DNA from: Candidatus Marinamargulisbacteria bacterium SCGC AG-343-D04
GTDB taxonomy: Bacteria > Margulisbacteria > Marinamargulisbacteria > GCA-2716485 > GCA-002719695
Direction of reading: 5' to 3'
Assembly (NCBI GenBank): GCA_003265885.1
Contig: QFBQ01000013.1
Coordinates: forward strand, 1 to 35,296
Length of the DNA stretch: 35,296 bases
The stretch's first letter is position 1. Every line of letters begins with the position of its first letter. Shown here in pieces: positions 7,604 to 15,574 of this stretch. Made by a program: the position numbers and the translations under genes. The notes beneath the pieces were generated by a model, which ran no database searches, had not been told where the DNA came from, and saw nothing but the letters and a program-made list of their open reading frames with translations.

Positions 7604-8720
7604 AATTTTCCTTTACACTAGTCTTTTTTGTTTTAAATTCTTTATGTTTGATTAAATGGAGAAAATCATCAAATAAATAATGCGAATCGTTTGGTCCTGG
7701 GGCCGCTTCAGGGTGGTATTGAACAGAGAAAATAAGATTTTTATCCGATCGAATTCCTGCAACAGTATTATCATTTAAGTTTACATGGGAAATGCTAAAG
7801 TCACGTGGAATAACTGAATCTGTTGCACAATAAATATGGTTTTGAGAAGAAATTTCAACTAGACCCGTATATAAGTTTTTAATAGGGTGATTTGCTCCAT
7901 GGTGTCCAAATGCAAGTTTTACCATTTCAAAACCAAAGGCATGACAAATCATTTGATGCCCTAGACAAATTCCGAAAATAGGGATTTTGCCAGCAATTTC
8001 TTGAATGGTTTTGATAGTTGACGTAACGGAGGAGGGGTCACCTGGACCATTAGATACAAGTACTCCATCAAATTCTTGATTAAGAAGTTCTGATGCAGGA
8101 GTGTCATAAGGGAATACGGTGACTTTACATCCTTTATTTTTCAACTGGTTTAAAATACTAAACTTTACTCCGCAATCAATCACTGCGATAGAATAACTAG
8201 GTTTATCTGGACAATCCCAGTTATAAGGACTCTTTGTACTCACAATTTTAGCTAAGTTTTTACCTGTAATACCTTTAAACTCTTTCACTTTTTGGATCAA
8301 AATATGATCGGGTTCATCAGAGTCTGTTACTAAGGCATTTAAAGAGCCTACATGCCTAAGACGACGCGTGATATGTCGGGTATCAATGCCTTCTATTCCT
8401 AAGATGTTATGCTTTTCTAAATATTCTTTTAGGGTATACTTGCTTCTCCAATTGCTAGGAAAGTCGATATATTCTTTTACAACGAGAGATTGAAGGTGTA
8501 ATTGACGAGATTGCTTATCCTCTTCATTAATTCCATAATTTCCAATAAGAGGGTAGGTCATTAAAACAATTTGTCCAGAATAAGAAGGATCTGTTAACAC
8601 TTCTTCATATCCAGACATAGCGGTATTAAAAATAAGTTCCCCAAAAGATGAATGTCCCTTAGAGAATACTTTTCCCTTATAAATATGACCGTTTTCTAAA
8701 ACTAAGCGAGCGTTACTCAA
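7587..8720 (-). CDS. carA: Carbamoyl-phosphate synthase small chain (glutaminase)
   Basis: CarA hydrolyses glutamine and channels ammonia to CarB. The N-terminal CPSase small-chain domain covers about residues 1-150, with LIGNYGINEED and GIDTRHITRRLR. The class I glutamine amidotransferase domain has the nucleophile Cys252 in GICLGHQ and His336/Glu338 in YHPEA. The length of 377 aa is normal. The start is a TTG at 8720, supported by an AAGGA Shine-Dalgarno 8 nt upstream and by alignment of the N-terminus with the family. It follows the cysteine-cluster gene by 57 nt and overlaps carB by 17 nt, so at least carA and carB form one operon. Confidence 0.97.
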   Translation of the reverse strand: MSNARLVLENGHIYKGKVFSKGHSSFGELIFNTAMSGYEEVLTDPSYSGQIVLMTYPLIGNYGINEEDKQSRQLHLQSLVVKEYIDFPSNWRSKYTLKEYLEKHNILGIEGIDTRHITRRLRHVGSLNALVTDSDEPDHILIQKVKEFKGITGKNLAKIVSTKSPYNWDCPDKPSYSIAVIDCGVKFSILNQLKNKGCKVTVFPYDTPASELLNQEFDGVLVSNGPGDPSSVTSTIKTIQEIAGKIPIFGICLGHQMICHAFGFEMVKLAFGHHGANHPIKNLYTGLVEISSQNHIYCATDSVIPRDFSISHVNLNDNTVAGIRSDKNLIFSVQYHPEAAPGPNDSHYLFDDFLHLIKHKEFKTKKTSVKENYAKAN

Positions 8721-8777
8721 GGTGCTGTCCTTTTTTTTACAAAATTCTGAGAATAATAATAGTTCTAGATGTAAAAA

Positions 8778-9203
8778 TCAAGATTTAAAATTTGAAAAGC
8801 CATTCTCATCTTCTGATTTTTCAGGATTTATTTCATGATTTAATGCATCTTGAAACGATTTCTCTAATTGTTTTCTATTAGATTTAGAGCGTGTTTTTCC
8901 ATGTTTATCCATGTAAGGACATTGCATAAGAGGAGAATCAAGAAATCCAAATTGCTGACAAATATCAGGTCTAGAATCATAAATCAAGCAGTGATAATCA
9001 TCAGATAAGAAGGTGCAATAGGTAGATCCAGTATCTGGAAAAATATGACCATCGATGTCGAGTTCTTTTAAAACAGGTCTAAATCTAAGGTGTTTATTAG
9101 CTTCATAGACTTCCTTTTTGACAGGTACGGGGCCACAACACCAACACTTGCATTCATGAGGGACAAATTTACTACAATCAAATTTGGTATTATTTTTTTT
9201 CAT
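8778..9203 (-). CDS. YkgJ-like cysteine-cluster protein (putative metal-binding)
   Basis: The 141-aa protein has a dense N-terminal cysteine cluster (Cys18, 20, 22 and 23 in CKCWCCGPVP) and further cysteines at 63, 72, 82 and 95. The CxxYxxRPxxCxxFG-like segment (CLIYDSRPDICQQFG) is characteristic of the YkgJ / zinc- and iron-chelating domain family. Members are thought to bind an Fe-S cluster or zinc, but their reactions are mostly unknown. The C-terminus (about 105-141) is charged and probably disordered. No Shine-Dalgarno precedes the ATG. It lies 57 nt upstream of carA on the same strand and may be co-transcribed; a functional link to carbamoyl phosphate is not shown. Confidence 0.8.
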   Translation of the reverse strand: MKKNNTKFDCSKFVPHECKCWCCGPVPVKKEVYEANKHLRFRPVLKELDIDGHIFPDTGSTYCTFLSDDYHCLIYDSRPDICQQFGFLDSPLMQCPYMDKHGKTRSKSNRKQLEKSFQDALNHEINPEKSEDENGFSNFKS

Positions 9204-9270
9204 ATCTCATTTTAAGTGTATCGTGAAATAGATAAGAAATTCAATTTTTTTTATAGTAAAAGAGTGACGT

Positions 9271-9299
9271 TTGAAAATGTGTTCAGAATGGAATACAGT
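9271..9299 (+). promoter_or_regulatory. Putative sigma70-type promoter for the GNAT gene
   Basis: TTGAAA at 9271-9276 and TACAGT at 9294-9299 are separated by exactly 17 nt. The expected transcription start falls at about 9306-9307, on or next to the ATG at 9307, and there is no Shine-Dalgarno. This would make the mRNA leaderless. Confidence 0.5.
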
Positions 9300-9306
9300 A
9301 TAACTC

Positions 9307-10230
9307 ATGTTTAATAATTATGAATTAAAGCCTTTTGACAAAAGGTCCAAAGACGCGAATGAACTGTTTAAAGATATTGATGCTGTTTGGAAAAACAGTG
9401 GGGGAGAAGGTGTTGTTGCCGAAGATATGAAACAAAAACTTTTTCATGATAAACAGTTTGAAAAACATCCATTATTACTGACAGAAAATGATAAGGCAGT
9501 GGGGATTACATGGCCAGAAATAACGACCCCATATTATGGCAATATTACCATCCATGTTCCAGATGATAAGCATGTAGAAGCATTAATCTTTCATTTAAAA
9601 AAGAAGCAGTACTTTAAAAATAAAATAATGGAGCTTGTTCATATCAAGCAGACGTCTCTTTATAAGGAGTGTTGTTTTAAGCACGAATTAATTTCAAATA
9701 TTAGGCAGAGGATGTATTTGTGGTTAACAAATATTCCTTACTTTCAAGAAGAAAAGCATCCGTTTGAATTTAGATCACTCAGTGAGGCAGACATTGAATG
9801 GACATCAAAAATTAGTGTAGATGCCCATAAAATCAGTAAAGATTATCAATTTTATGAAGAAATGATAAATGTAGACAAACGTGCAAATTTAGAAAAAAAT
9901 GTGTGGGGCGGAATGTTTGGTGACGTGGTTCAGTCCGGATCTATTGCAGTATATTATAATCAAGCCCCAGTGGGATATTGCTTGGTAGTCAATGTTAAGT
10001 GTTGGGGGCATGAAAAAGTGCCGTGGATCTTTGATATTTGTATTGATCCAAGCTTTCATGGACAGGGAATCGGAAGAGCCTTGTCGAGTCATTTTATTAA
10101 TAATTTAATGGAAGAAAAATATGAAATTATGGGCTTAGCTGTTACCTTGACGAATAAATATGCACTTAGAATGTATGAGAAATTTGGCTTTGAATTTCTA
10201 GATGTTTTTTATGAATTTATGGAGCTTTAA
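9307..10230 (+). CDS. GNAT-family N-acetyltransferase
   Basis: The C-terminal half (about residues 155-307) is a GNAT fold. It includes VPWIFDICIDPSFHGQGIG, where HGQGIG at 251-256 is the acetyl-CoA pyrophosphate-binding Q/RxxGxG/A motif, and it ends with NKYALRMYEKFGF, the usual motif B end. The N-terminal ~150 residues have no clear motif and could be a degenerate second GNAT domain, as in tandem GNAT proteins. The acceptor substrate cannot be predicted. It is divergently transcribed from the cysteine-cluster gene across about 100 nt and appears monocistronic, with 138 nt before the glycosyltransferase genes. Confidence 0.85.
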   Translation: MFNNYELKPFDKRSKDANELFKDIDAVWKNSGGEGVVAEDMKQKLFHDKQFEKHPLLLTENDKAVGITWPEITTPYYGNITIHVPDDKHVEALIFHLKKKQYFKNKIMELVHIKQTSLYKECCFKHELISNIRQRMYLWLTNIPYFQEEKHPFEFRSLSEADIEWTSKISVDAHKISKDYQFYEEMINVDKRANLEKNVWGGMFGDVVQSGSIAVYYNQAPVGYCLVVNVKCWGHEKVPWIFDICIDPSFHGQGIGRALSSHFINNLMEEKYEIMGLAVTLTNKYALRMYEKFGFEFLDVFYEFMEL

Positions 10231-10330
10231 ATCTACGTCTCTGTAAAGCGATAACGATTGAAATAAAAAAATCAGATTTATATAAAGAAAGCCTTCCCAT
10301 TTCTTCTGAAAATAATATTTCTTATAGATA

Positions 10331-10348
10331 AAGATACCATAGTATCTT
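10331..10348 (+). other. Short inverted repeat before the glycosyltransferase genes
   Basis: AAGATAC and GTATCTT form a perfect 7-bp inverted repeat around CATA, 20 nt before the start of the first glycosyltransferase gene. It could be an operator or a weak hairpin; there is no T-tract after it. The rest of the 138-nt gap shows nothing clear. Confidence 0.3.
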
Positions 10349-10368
10349 AAAATGAAATCATCAGAAAC

Positions 10369-11712
10369 ATGAAACAACAAAACATTATATTGGAGAGTAC
10401 TGGATCAGTCAGAGAAGCTGTGTTTTTAATGAGCATGGTACTTGCCATAAAAAAACAGGTTAAACAGGCGAGATGTTATTGCTTGATTCCTCCAGAATCC
10501 GGTGAATTAATATCAACATTAGTTCCTGAAGCAGAGGTAATAGTGGTCCCCAAAAAAATTAAAAAAAGCTTATTAAAGCATAAGATTGAGCGTATAAAAT
10601 CGATAAATCCAGACTGTTTTATAAGCTGCTCAGGTGGAAAAATAGTGTGTGAATTAGTAAAGAAATGCAAACACATACCGTTTTATATAGTGACACGGAG
10701 ACGTAAACGAAGTTCAGGAAATGTGCATTATATTTTTAATGATGGTGTGACTCATATAAGTGCTTTAAATGAGTTTGTTTTACAGCAAGCATTGTCTATT
10801 GAATTGCTGGCAAAAAGAGACTTGAAGGATAGTATAGGCCACATATTAAACATTAAAAATAATAAGATCACTAGGCAGATAGATAAAAACAAAAAATGTC
10901 TTTATATTCAGACAAGATATATAGAAAAAAATGAGTATCCAACTAGTATTATTCAAGAGTTTATTACAAAATGTTTAGACTCTGGTGAGTTTTTTGTTGT
11001 ATTAGGGGGAGCAAAGGTAAACAATCCATTTATTCATTTTAAGCACAAAGACTGTTTTAATGGAATTGGATTACTTTCTATTCATGATCAATTAAGTTTA
11101 ATGTATGCTAGTGATTACTACGTGGGCACTTCGAATTGTATGACCCATATCGCGAGTATGATGAATAAAGCGATGGTAAGTTTTATTATAGACTCACAGT
11201 GGAAAGCAGAGTATGAAGGAAGTAACGCCTGTTATCAACGAAACTTAGATTGGAGAACTAAGTCTTTAGATGGGCGAGATCGATATTTATTTAATGATAT
11301 CTATAATGAACTATCCATATTATTACACCATCATAGTTTGAATTTAAAAGAAAGTACGAAGAGTATTCAAGAGAAGCATTTTATGTTTGATTTAAATATG
11401 TTAATTATATGCCGGTCAAAAGAAGAGTATTTTACTCTCAAAAGGGAAGATTTACCCATTTTTGAAAAAAATCATAAGATGTATATCCCGCGTTGGACCC
11501 TCAAACATATAGTGAGATGTTATCGCTATGTGTCACAACATAATATTTCGATGATTTTAGGAAAAGCGCCGCGAGGCGTTAGGTTATTATTTTTTATTAT
11601 TCAAAAATATCTTGAAAACCCAATGTGGATTACAGTGCCTTATCATAGATGTATATCACATCGTGAATGGATATTTTTATTTCAAAAGATGAGAAAGAGG
11701 AAATACGTTTGA
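10369..11712 (+). CDS. Divergent GT9 (heptosyltransferase)-like protein
   Basis: The only recognisable block is at residues 235-272 (LLSIHDQLSLMYASDYYVGTSNCMTHIASMM). It matches the C-terminal nucleotide-sugar-binding region of GT9 heptosyltransferases, where the usual sequence is closer to VGxDSGPxHIAAA; here the acidic residue and Gly-Pro are replaced by TSNCMTH. The N-terminal half has a GT-B-like alternation (GSVREAVFLMSMVLAIKK resembles GDxxxxxPxxxxLK) but is weak. An additional ~150-residue C-terminal region (about 300-447) is not typical of GT9. It may be inactive, or may use a different donor. There is no Shine-Dalgarno. Its TGA overlaps the TTG start of the next gene. Confidence 0.6.
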   Translation: MKQQNIILESTGSVREAVFLMSMVLAIKKQVKQARCYCLIPPESGELISTLVPEAEVIVVPKKIKKSLLKHKIERIKSINPDCFISCSGGKIVCELVKKCKHIPFYIVTRRRKRSSGNVHYIFNDGVTHISALNEFVLQQALSIELLAKRDLKDSIGHILNIKNNKITRQIDKNKKCLYIQTRYIEKNEYPTSIIQEFITKCLDSGEFFVVLGGAKVNNPFIHFKHKDCFNGIGLLSIHDQLSLMYASDYYVGTSNCMTHIASMMNKAMVSFIIDSQWKAEYEGSNACYQRNLDWRTKSLDGRDRYLFNDIYNELSILLHHHSLNLKESTKSIQEKHFMFDLNMLIICRSKEEYFTLKREDLPIFEKNHKMYIPRWTLKHIVRCYRYVSQHNISMILGKAPRGVRLLFFIIQKYLENPMWITVPYHRCISHREWIFLFQKMRKRKYV

Positions 11713-13175
11713 AACAGGTGAAACATGTTGGTGTGGTTAGAACGGATGTGTTAGGGGATATAGTATTAACTTTACCTATGTTAAGTAATATTAAAGGAAT
11801 ATGGCCTGACGCTAGACTGAGTGTCTTTGCGCAAGAGTTTGCAGGGCCATTACTTTATTTAAATAAAGATGTAGATACGGTAATTGTAGATTATAAGCAA
11901 AGGTATCGGATGTCTTTTCCATTACTTCTTCGAAAAATGGTTGAGAAGTTAAAACAATTAAAATTAGATATTGTTTTTTTTCCGTATTGTGATCCTATCT
12001 ATGTCTTTGCGGCCTATTTAGCTGGGATTGAGTGTAGAGTTGGGGATAAAAAGAAAGTATGTTTAAGTCCTTTATTTACGCACAAGATCCCTATTGTTTG
12101 GCATAATTTCACACGACACGAATCAGAGCAGCAGTGTCAGTTATTGAACCCTTTTTCTAGGTCTTGGGATATGGAGGGCAATTACTTGACGGTCTCTGAG
12201 GAGCTTAAGACTGGAGTGATGAAGAAGTTTAATATTAAGAAGAGTGATTCCATCATTCTTGTTCATCCTGGATTTGGGAAAGGAAATAGAGGGTGGGATG
12301 CATTAAAGTATGCGGAATTCATTGATAAGATTCACAATGAAACACCATATAAGGTCATGATTACAGGTTCAGGTAGTGATAAGTTAGCGATAGATGTTAT
12401 TTGCCAACATTGCAGGACTGCTCCTATCAATGTGTGTAATAAAACGACGTTAACAAATTTGGTAGCCTTAATAGCGTTAAGTAAGGTTATGGTTGGGGCA
12501 GAAACTGGACCTGTTCATATTGCGTCCATGCTAAAGACGGCGATAGTGTCTATATCTCCTACAAAGTACACAAAATCTTTTCGTTGGGGGCCCTTAAATA
12601 CCAATCATGTGATTATAAAAAAGAATACAAGCTGTCCTTTGGAGTGTCATATGTATAAAAGAGAGTGTAAAGAAATGCATTGTATAGACCCTATAGATAT
12701 AGAGAGTGTATTTTTAGCCACTCAGTTTATTGGAAAGAAGAAGACTTTTCCTATATTGCCCAAACATTATTGGTTTAAGACAAATGGGACAGTTGCTATA
12801 CATGTGGACGAATATAATGCGAAACTAAGTACTCATCTTAATCAGTTACAAACGTTGTTGAAAGAGTCTTCGATAAATACCTATGTGACAACGTCTTCAA
12901 AGAAGGTAGAAAAAGAATGCTCTCATTATATGGAGCATGTGTTTTATGCACCAAAGTATAATGTGTTGAAATGGATAGAGTGGTTTGCCAAAAAAGATGT
13001 TACGGTATGGCATTTTTTATCCAGAAAAGAAGAGAGTTTATGGGAAAAAAGTATACAAAAAGGAGTGGCTTTACGGGTAGATTTAGAGCCCTTATGTGTC
13101 TATTTCAATGATACATATGAAGATATTCGATCTTTAATAGATATTTATTTTGAAAAAGCTAATCAAAGAGAGTAA
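11709..13175 (+). CDS. GT9 family glycosyltransferase (heptosyltransferase-like)
   Basis: Start choice: a TTG at 11709 has AGAGG 8 nt upstream and forms a TTGA overlap with the preceding stop; the in-frame ATG at 11667 would overlap the upstream gene by 46 nt. The 488-aa product has the GT9 N-terminal motif RTDVLGDIVLTLPML (residues 10-24), HPGFGKGNRGW (186-196) and the donor-binding VGAETGPVHIASML (262-275). These are known from ADP-heptose:LPS heptosyltransferases such as WaaC, WaaF and WaaQ. A cysteine-rich piece (CPLECHMYKRECKEMHC) follows the catalytic part, as in many GT9 enzymes. About 120 extra C-terminal residues have no recognised fold. It probably adds heptose or a related sugar to a surface glycan. 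Confidence 0.88.
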   Translation: MKQVKHVGVVRTDVLGDIVLTLPMLSNIKGIWPDARLSVFAQEFAGPLLYLNKDVDTVIVDYKQRYRMSFPLLLRKMVEKLKQLKLDIVFFPYCDPIYVFAAYLAGIECRVGDKKKVCLSPLFTHKIPIVWHNFTRHESEQQCQLLNPFSRSWDMEGNYLTVSEELKTGVMKKFNIKKSDSIILVHPGFGKGNRGWDALKYAEFIDKIHNETPYKVMITGSGSDKLAIDVICQHCRTAPINVCNKTTLTNLVALIALSKVMVGAETGPVHIASMLKTAIVSISPTKYTKSFRWGPLNTNHVIIKKNTSCPLECHMYKRECKEMHCIDPIDIESVFLATQFIGKKKTFPILPKHYWFKTNGTVAIHVDEYNAKLSTHLNQLQTLLKESSINTYVTTSSKKVEKECSHYMEHVFYAPKYNVLKWIEWFAKKDVTVWHFLSRKEESLWEKSIQKGVALRVDLEPLCVYFNDTYEDIRSLIDIYFEKANQRE

Positions 13176-13179
13176 AAAA

Positions 13180-14079
13180 ATGAGTCCAAAAATAAGTGTT
13201 GTAATCGGGTCTTATAATCAAGGCGATATCTTGAAAAAAGTACTTCCTTTTTATGAAAAGCAAACCTGTCATACAGATGATTTTGAGGTCATTATTGTGG
13301 ATTCAACATCACAAGACGGAGCACAGGACTTTTTAAAAAGTTATCAACCCAATTTTACATTTAGGTATCATATCCAAGAAAACAAAGGAAAAGCTTCGGC
13401 AAGAAATAAAGGGGTAGAGCTTGCAAGAGGTGAGTATATTTTAATTACAGATGGAGATATGATTCCCGACAAGAGTTTAGTAGAAGAACATATTAAAGCG
13501 CATCAATTGTCCCCTAGTCCTTGTAGTTTTGAAGGGTTAGCATGGAATTTAGAATCTTTAGTATGGCCTCCACAAAGAGAAACGATGAAGGCACAAGTAG
13601 GAAAACATCCTAAGGATATGTCCAAGTTAGGATGGTATTATTTTTTAACGGGGAATATTTCATTACCCAAGTCTATATTTATGAGTAATAAAGGGTTTAA
13701 TGAGATATTTATGGGATATGGGTGGGAAGATTTAGAATTGGGGTATAGGCTAGAAAAGAAATCGATACCCTTATATTATTTAAAGTCTGCAGTAAATTAT
13801 CATTATCATGTTATTACAAAGGAAGAAGAGATAGAGCGAAATATTAATAAAGGAAAGTCGGCTCAGACATTGCTGAAATTGCATCCTGAGTTGAAGTTGT
13901 TTTTAGGTTTAAATCCTATTTCAAAATTTATTTTTCCAAGAATTAAGGAGACTGGGTGCTTATATAAGTGGATAAAAATGAGTTGTTTCCCCTCTTCAAA
14001 TAGTTTGAAGCATAAGTTTGGGTATTGGTTTTTAAAAGAATATAATTATTTAAAAGGTCTTATAGAGAAAGTGGGATGA
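13180..14079 (+). CDS. Family 2 glycosyltransferase
   Basis: The ATG at 13180 lies 4 nt after the GT9 stop and follows a purine-rich AAAGAGAG. A TTG at 13150 is a weaker alternative. The GT-A fold motifs are clear: ISVVIGSYNQGDIL at the N-terminus, IIVDSTSQDGA, NKGKASARNKGVELARGEYILITDGDM with the DxD-type DGD, and GYGWEDLELGYRL, which carries the ED acidic motif of GT2 enzymes. A sugar-nucleotide donor is expected; the acceptor is unknown. It is the last gene of the glycosyltransferase unit and is convergent with nhaA. No transmembrane helix is visible, so it should be cytoplasmic or peripheral. Confidence 0.9.
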   Translation: MSPKISVVIGSYNQGDILKKVLPFYEKQTCHTDDFEVIIVDSTSQDGAQDFLKSYQPNFTFRYHIQENKGKASARNKGVELARGEYILITDGDMIPDKSLVEEHIKAHQLSPSPCSFEGLAWNLESLVWPPQRETMKAQVGKHPKDMSKLGWYYFLTGNISLPKSIFMSNKGFNEIFMGYGWEDLELGYRLEKKSIPLYYLKSAVNYHYHVITKEEEIERNINKGKSAQTLLKLHPELKLFLGLNPISKFIFPRIKETGCLYKWIKMSCFPSSNSLKHKFGYWFLKEYNYLKGLIEKVG

Positions 14080-14177
14080 ATGGAGAAAGTGACGATTAAG
14101 ATTTAAGATGTGGGTATAATTTTTTTTTCTTCCAATTTTTTACATATGTTAACCTAAGAAATAAGTAGAGGATTCCA

Positions 14178-14225
14178 GTCACTCATAGCTAAACCCAGCA
14201 AAAGCAAGATTCAACTATGAGCGAC
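14178..14225 (-). other. Long-loop inverted repeat just downstream of nhaA
   Basis: Arms at 14178-14188 and 14215-14225 pair over 11 positions around a 26-nt loop. On the minus-strand RNA the single odd position is a G-U pair, while on the plus strand it is an A-C mismatch, so the structure fits nhaA mRNA better. It starts 9 nt after the nhaA stop. No T-tract follows, so it is not a standard terminator. Confidence 0.4.
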
Positions 14226-14234
14226 ATAGATAGT

Positions 14235-15443
14235 TTAAGTTCGTTTAATTTTAAGCAATTTTGCAATAATGAATGCAATTAAAAATCCAAACCCACTAAA
14301 CAATGCTCCCATTTTGGCCGGTCCTTGAATTGCTATTTGGGCTCCTGTATAGGCTGCTCCTGCAACAAAGAGTGCAACAGTTAGACCAATACCTGCAATA
14401 ATTGAAACGACAATGAGATGTCTAACTGACATGCCTTCGGGAAGAGGGAAACCAGCTTTTATTCCAATATAGGAAAGTAGTGTAATTCCGATTAACTTTC
14501 CTACAATAAGAGCTGCAAAAATAATCCATGTAATAGTGCCTACTGACGAAAATGCAACCCCAGCGTTGGCAAAGGCAAAAAAGAATAGACCGAAGTCCAC
14601 TATACCCTTGAAAAAGTGTTCAAAATTATCCAGAGGACTATGATGATTATGAGGGTTTTTTTGTTTTTCTCGTTCGTAAGTTTCGTCATCTTCTTCAATG
14701 AACAGCCCTGGATCTTCATGAGAAGCAGGAAGAAAAGGAACAATAAAAACTAGGGCGAGTGCGGGATGAAGATGTGCATTAAACAGTCCTAGCCACGATA
14801 AAATACCAGGTCCAAAAATATATAGAGGCCATGTTCTTACGTTTTTCTTTCTTAAAATAAGGGCTGAAATCATGGCCAAACCAACAAGTATAAGCATCAT
14901 TGGATTAACCGGGTGATCAGGATCCCCATAAAAGATAGCAATAATTCCTAATCCTATAGCATCATCAACAATCGCTAATAGGAGTAAAAAATTTATAGCT
15001 GGATGAGTTGCTCCAAATATAAGTTTTGCTGCAAGCCACGCTAAGGCAATATCTGTTGCTGTTGGAATTCCCCAACCATTGTTTAAGTGAGTAACATCAA
15101 GGTAATTTGTTAAAGCAAAAAACAATAAGACTGGTCCAAGAACACCACCTATCGTTCCTAAAAGAGGGTTCACAGCTTTATTTACTGGATTAAGTGCTCC
15201 TCCATCTAAAAAAGACTCAACTATTTCTTTAGCTGCAATTCCAAAGAAAAAAACCATAAATATATCGTTAACTAAGAAATGCATAGAAGACCAATGTTGA
15301 TGATGAAAGATTTCATGATGGACAATATCATGATAAAGATCTGGGAAAAGGTTTGCGACAACCAATGCTGCGATAACTCCAATAATTAGTGGGACTGAAA
15401 ATTCTTGTAATCTATTTACAAATGTTTTGATACGTTTAACCAT
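14235..15443 (-). CDS. nhaA: Na+/H+ antiporter NhaA
   Basis: NhaA exchanges external protons for internal sodium across the inner membrane and controls Na+ and pH homeostasis. The 402-aa protein shows the family's hydrophobic helices, FMVFFFGIAAKEIVES, GGxxGP (GGVLGP), TATDIALAW with Asp131 and LAIVDDAIGL with the ion-binding pair Asp160-Asp161. The family is usually about 390 aa. A hydrophilic loop in the middle (roughly 238-285) is His/Asp/Glu-rich and unusually acidic. The ATG has a GGAG Shine-Dalgarno (minus strand, about 15448-15456). It is a single gene, divergent from purL over 131 nt and convergent with the glycosyltransferase genes. Sodium handling fits a marine or saline habitat but does not prove it. 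Confidence 0.96.
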   Translation of the reverse strand: MVKRIKTFVNRLQEFSVPLIIGVIAALVVANLFPDLYHDIVHHEIFHHQHWSSMHFLVNDIFMVFFFGIAAKEIVESFLDGGALNPVNKAVNPLLGTIGGVLGPVLLFFALTNYLDVTHLNNGWGIPTATDIALAWLAAKLIFGATHPAINFLLLLAIVDDAIGLGIIAIFYGDPDHPVNPMMLILVGLAMISALILRKKNVRTWPLYIFGPGILSWLGLFNAHLHPALALVFIVPFLPASHEDPGLFIEEDDETYEREKQKNPHNHHSPLDNFEHFFKGIVDFGLFFFAFANAGVAFSSVGTITWIIFAALIVGKLIGITLLSYIGIKAGFPLPEGMSVRHLIVVSIIAGIGLTVALFVAGAAYTGAQIAIQGPAKMGALFSGFGFLIAFIIAKLLKIKRT

Positions 15444-15536
15444 AAAAATCTCCTTTATTTTTTTGTGAATTTAATATTTAACTTGATTTGTTAATATTAC
15501 ATTAAGTTGAATAATTTTTTAAGACAAAAATTACTA

Positions 15537-15565
15537 TTAAGTTAAAGAGTGATATATCGTAGAAT
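15537..15565 (+). promoter_or_regulatory. Putative promoter for the purL run
   Basis: TTAAGT (15537-15542) and TAGAAT (15560-15565) are spaced by 17 nt. The predicted start point is only about 2 nt before the purL ATG, and purL has no Shine-Dalgarno. The surrounding 131-nt divergent region is very AT-rich and contains repeated ATTAAGTT-like words on both strands. Confidence 0.4.
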
Positions 15566-15574
15566 GTTATTATT

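Noticed and set aside
11667..11708. ATG at 11667 as start of the GT9 gene
   Set aside because: It would overlap the upstream gene by 46 nt without a Shine-Dalgarno; the TTG at 11709 has AGAGG and a TTGA overlap.
14119..14127. T-run after the glycosyltransferase genes as a terminator
   Set aside because: No GC stem precedes it on the plus strand.
14178..14225. Integron attC-like site
   Set aside because: A single RYYYAAC-like word (14209-14215) is present, but no matching GTTRRRY core or integrase is seen.
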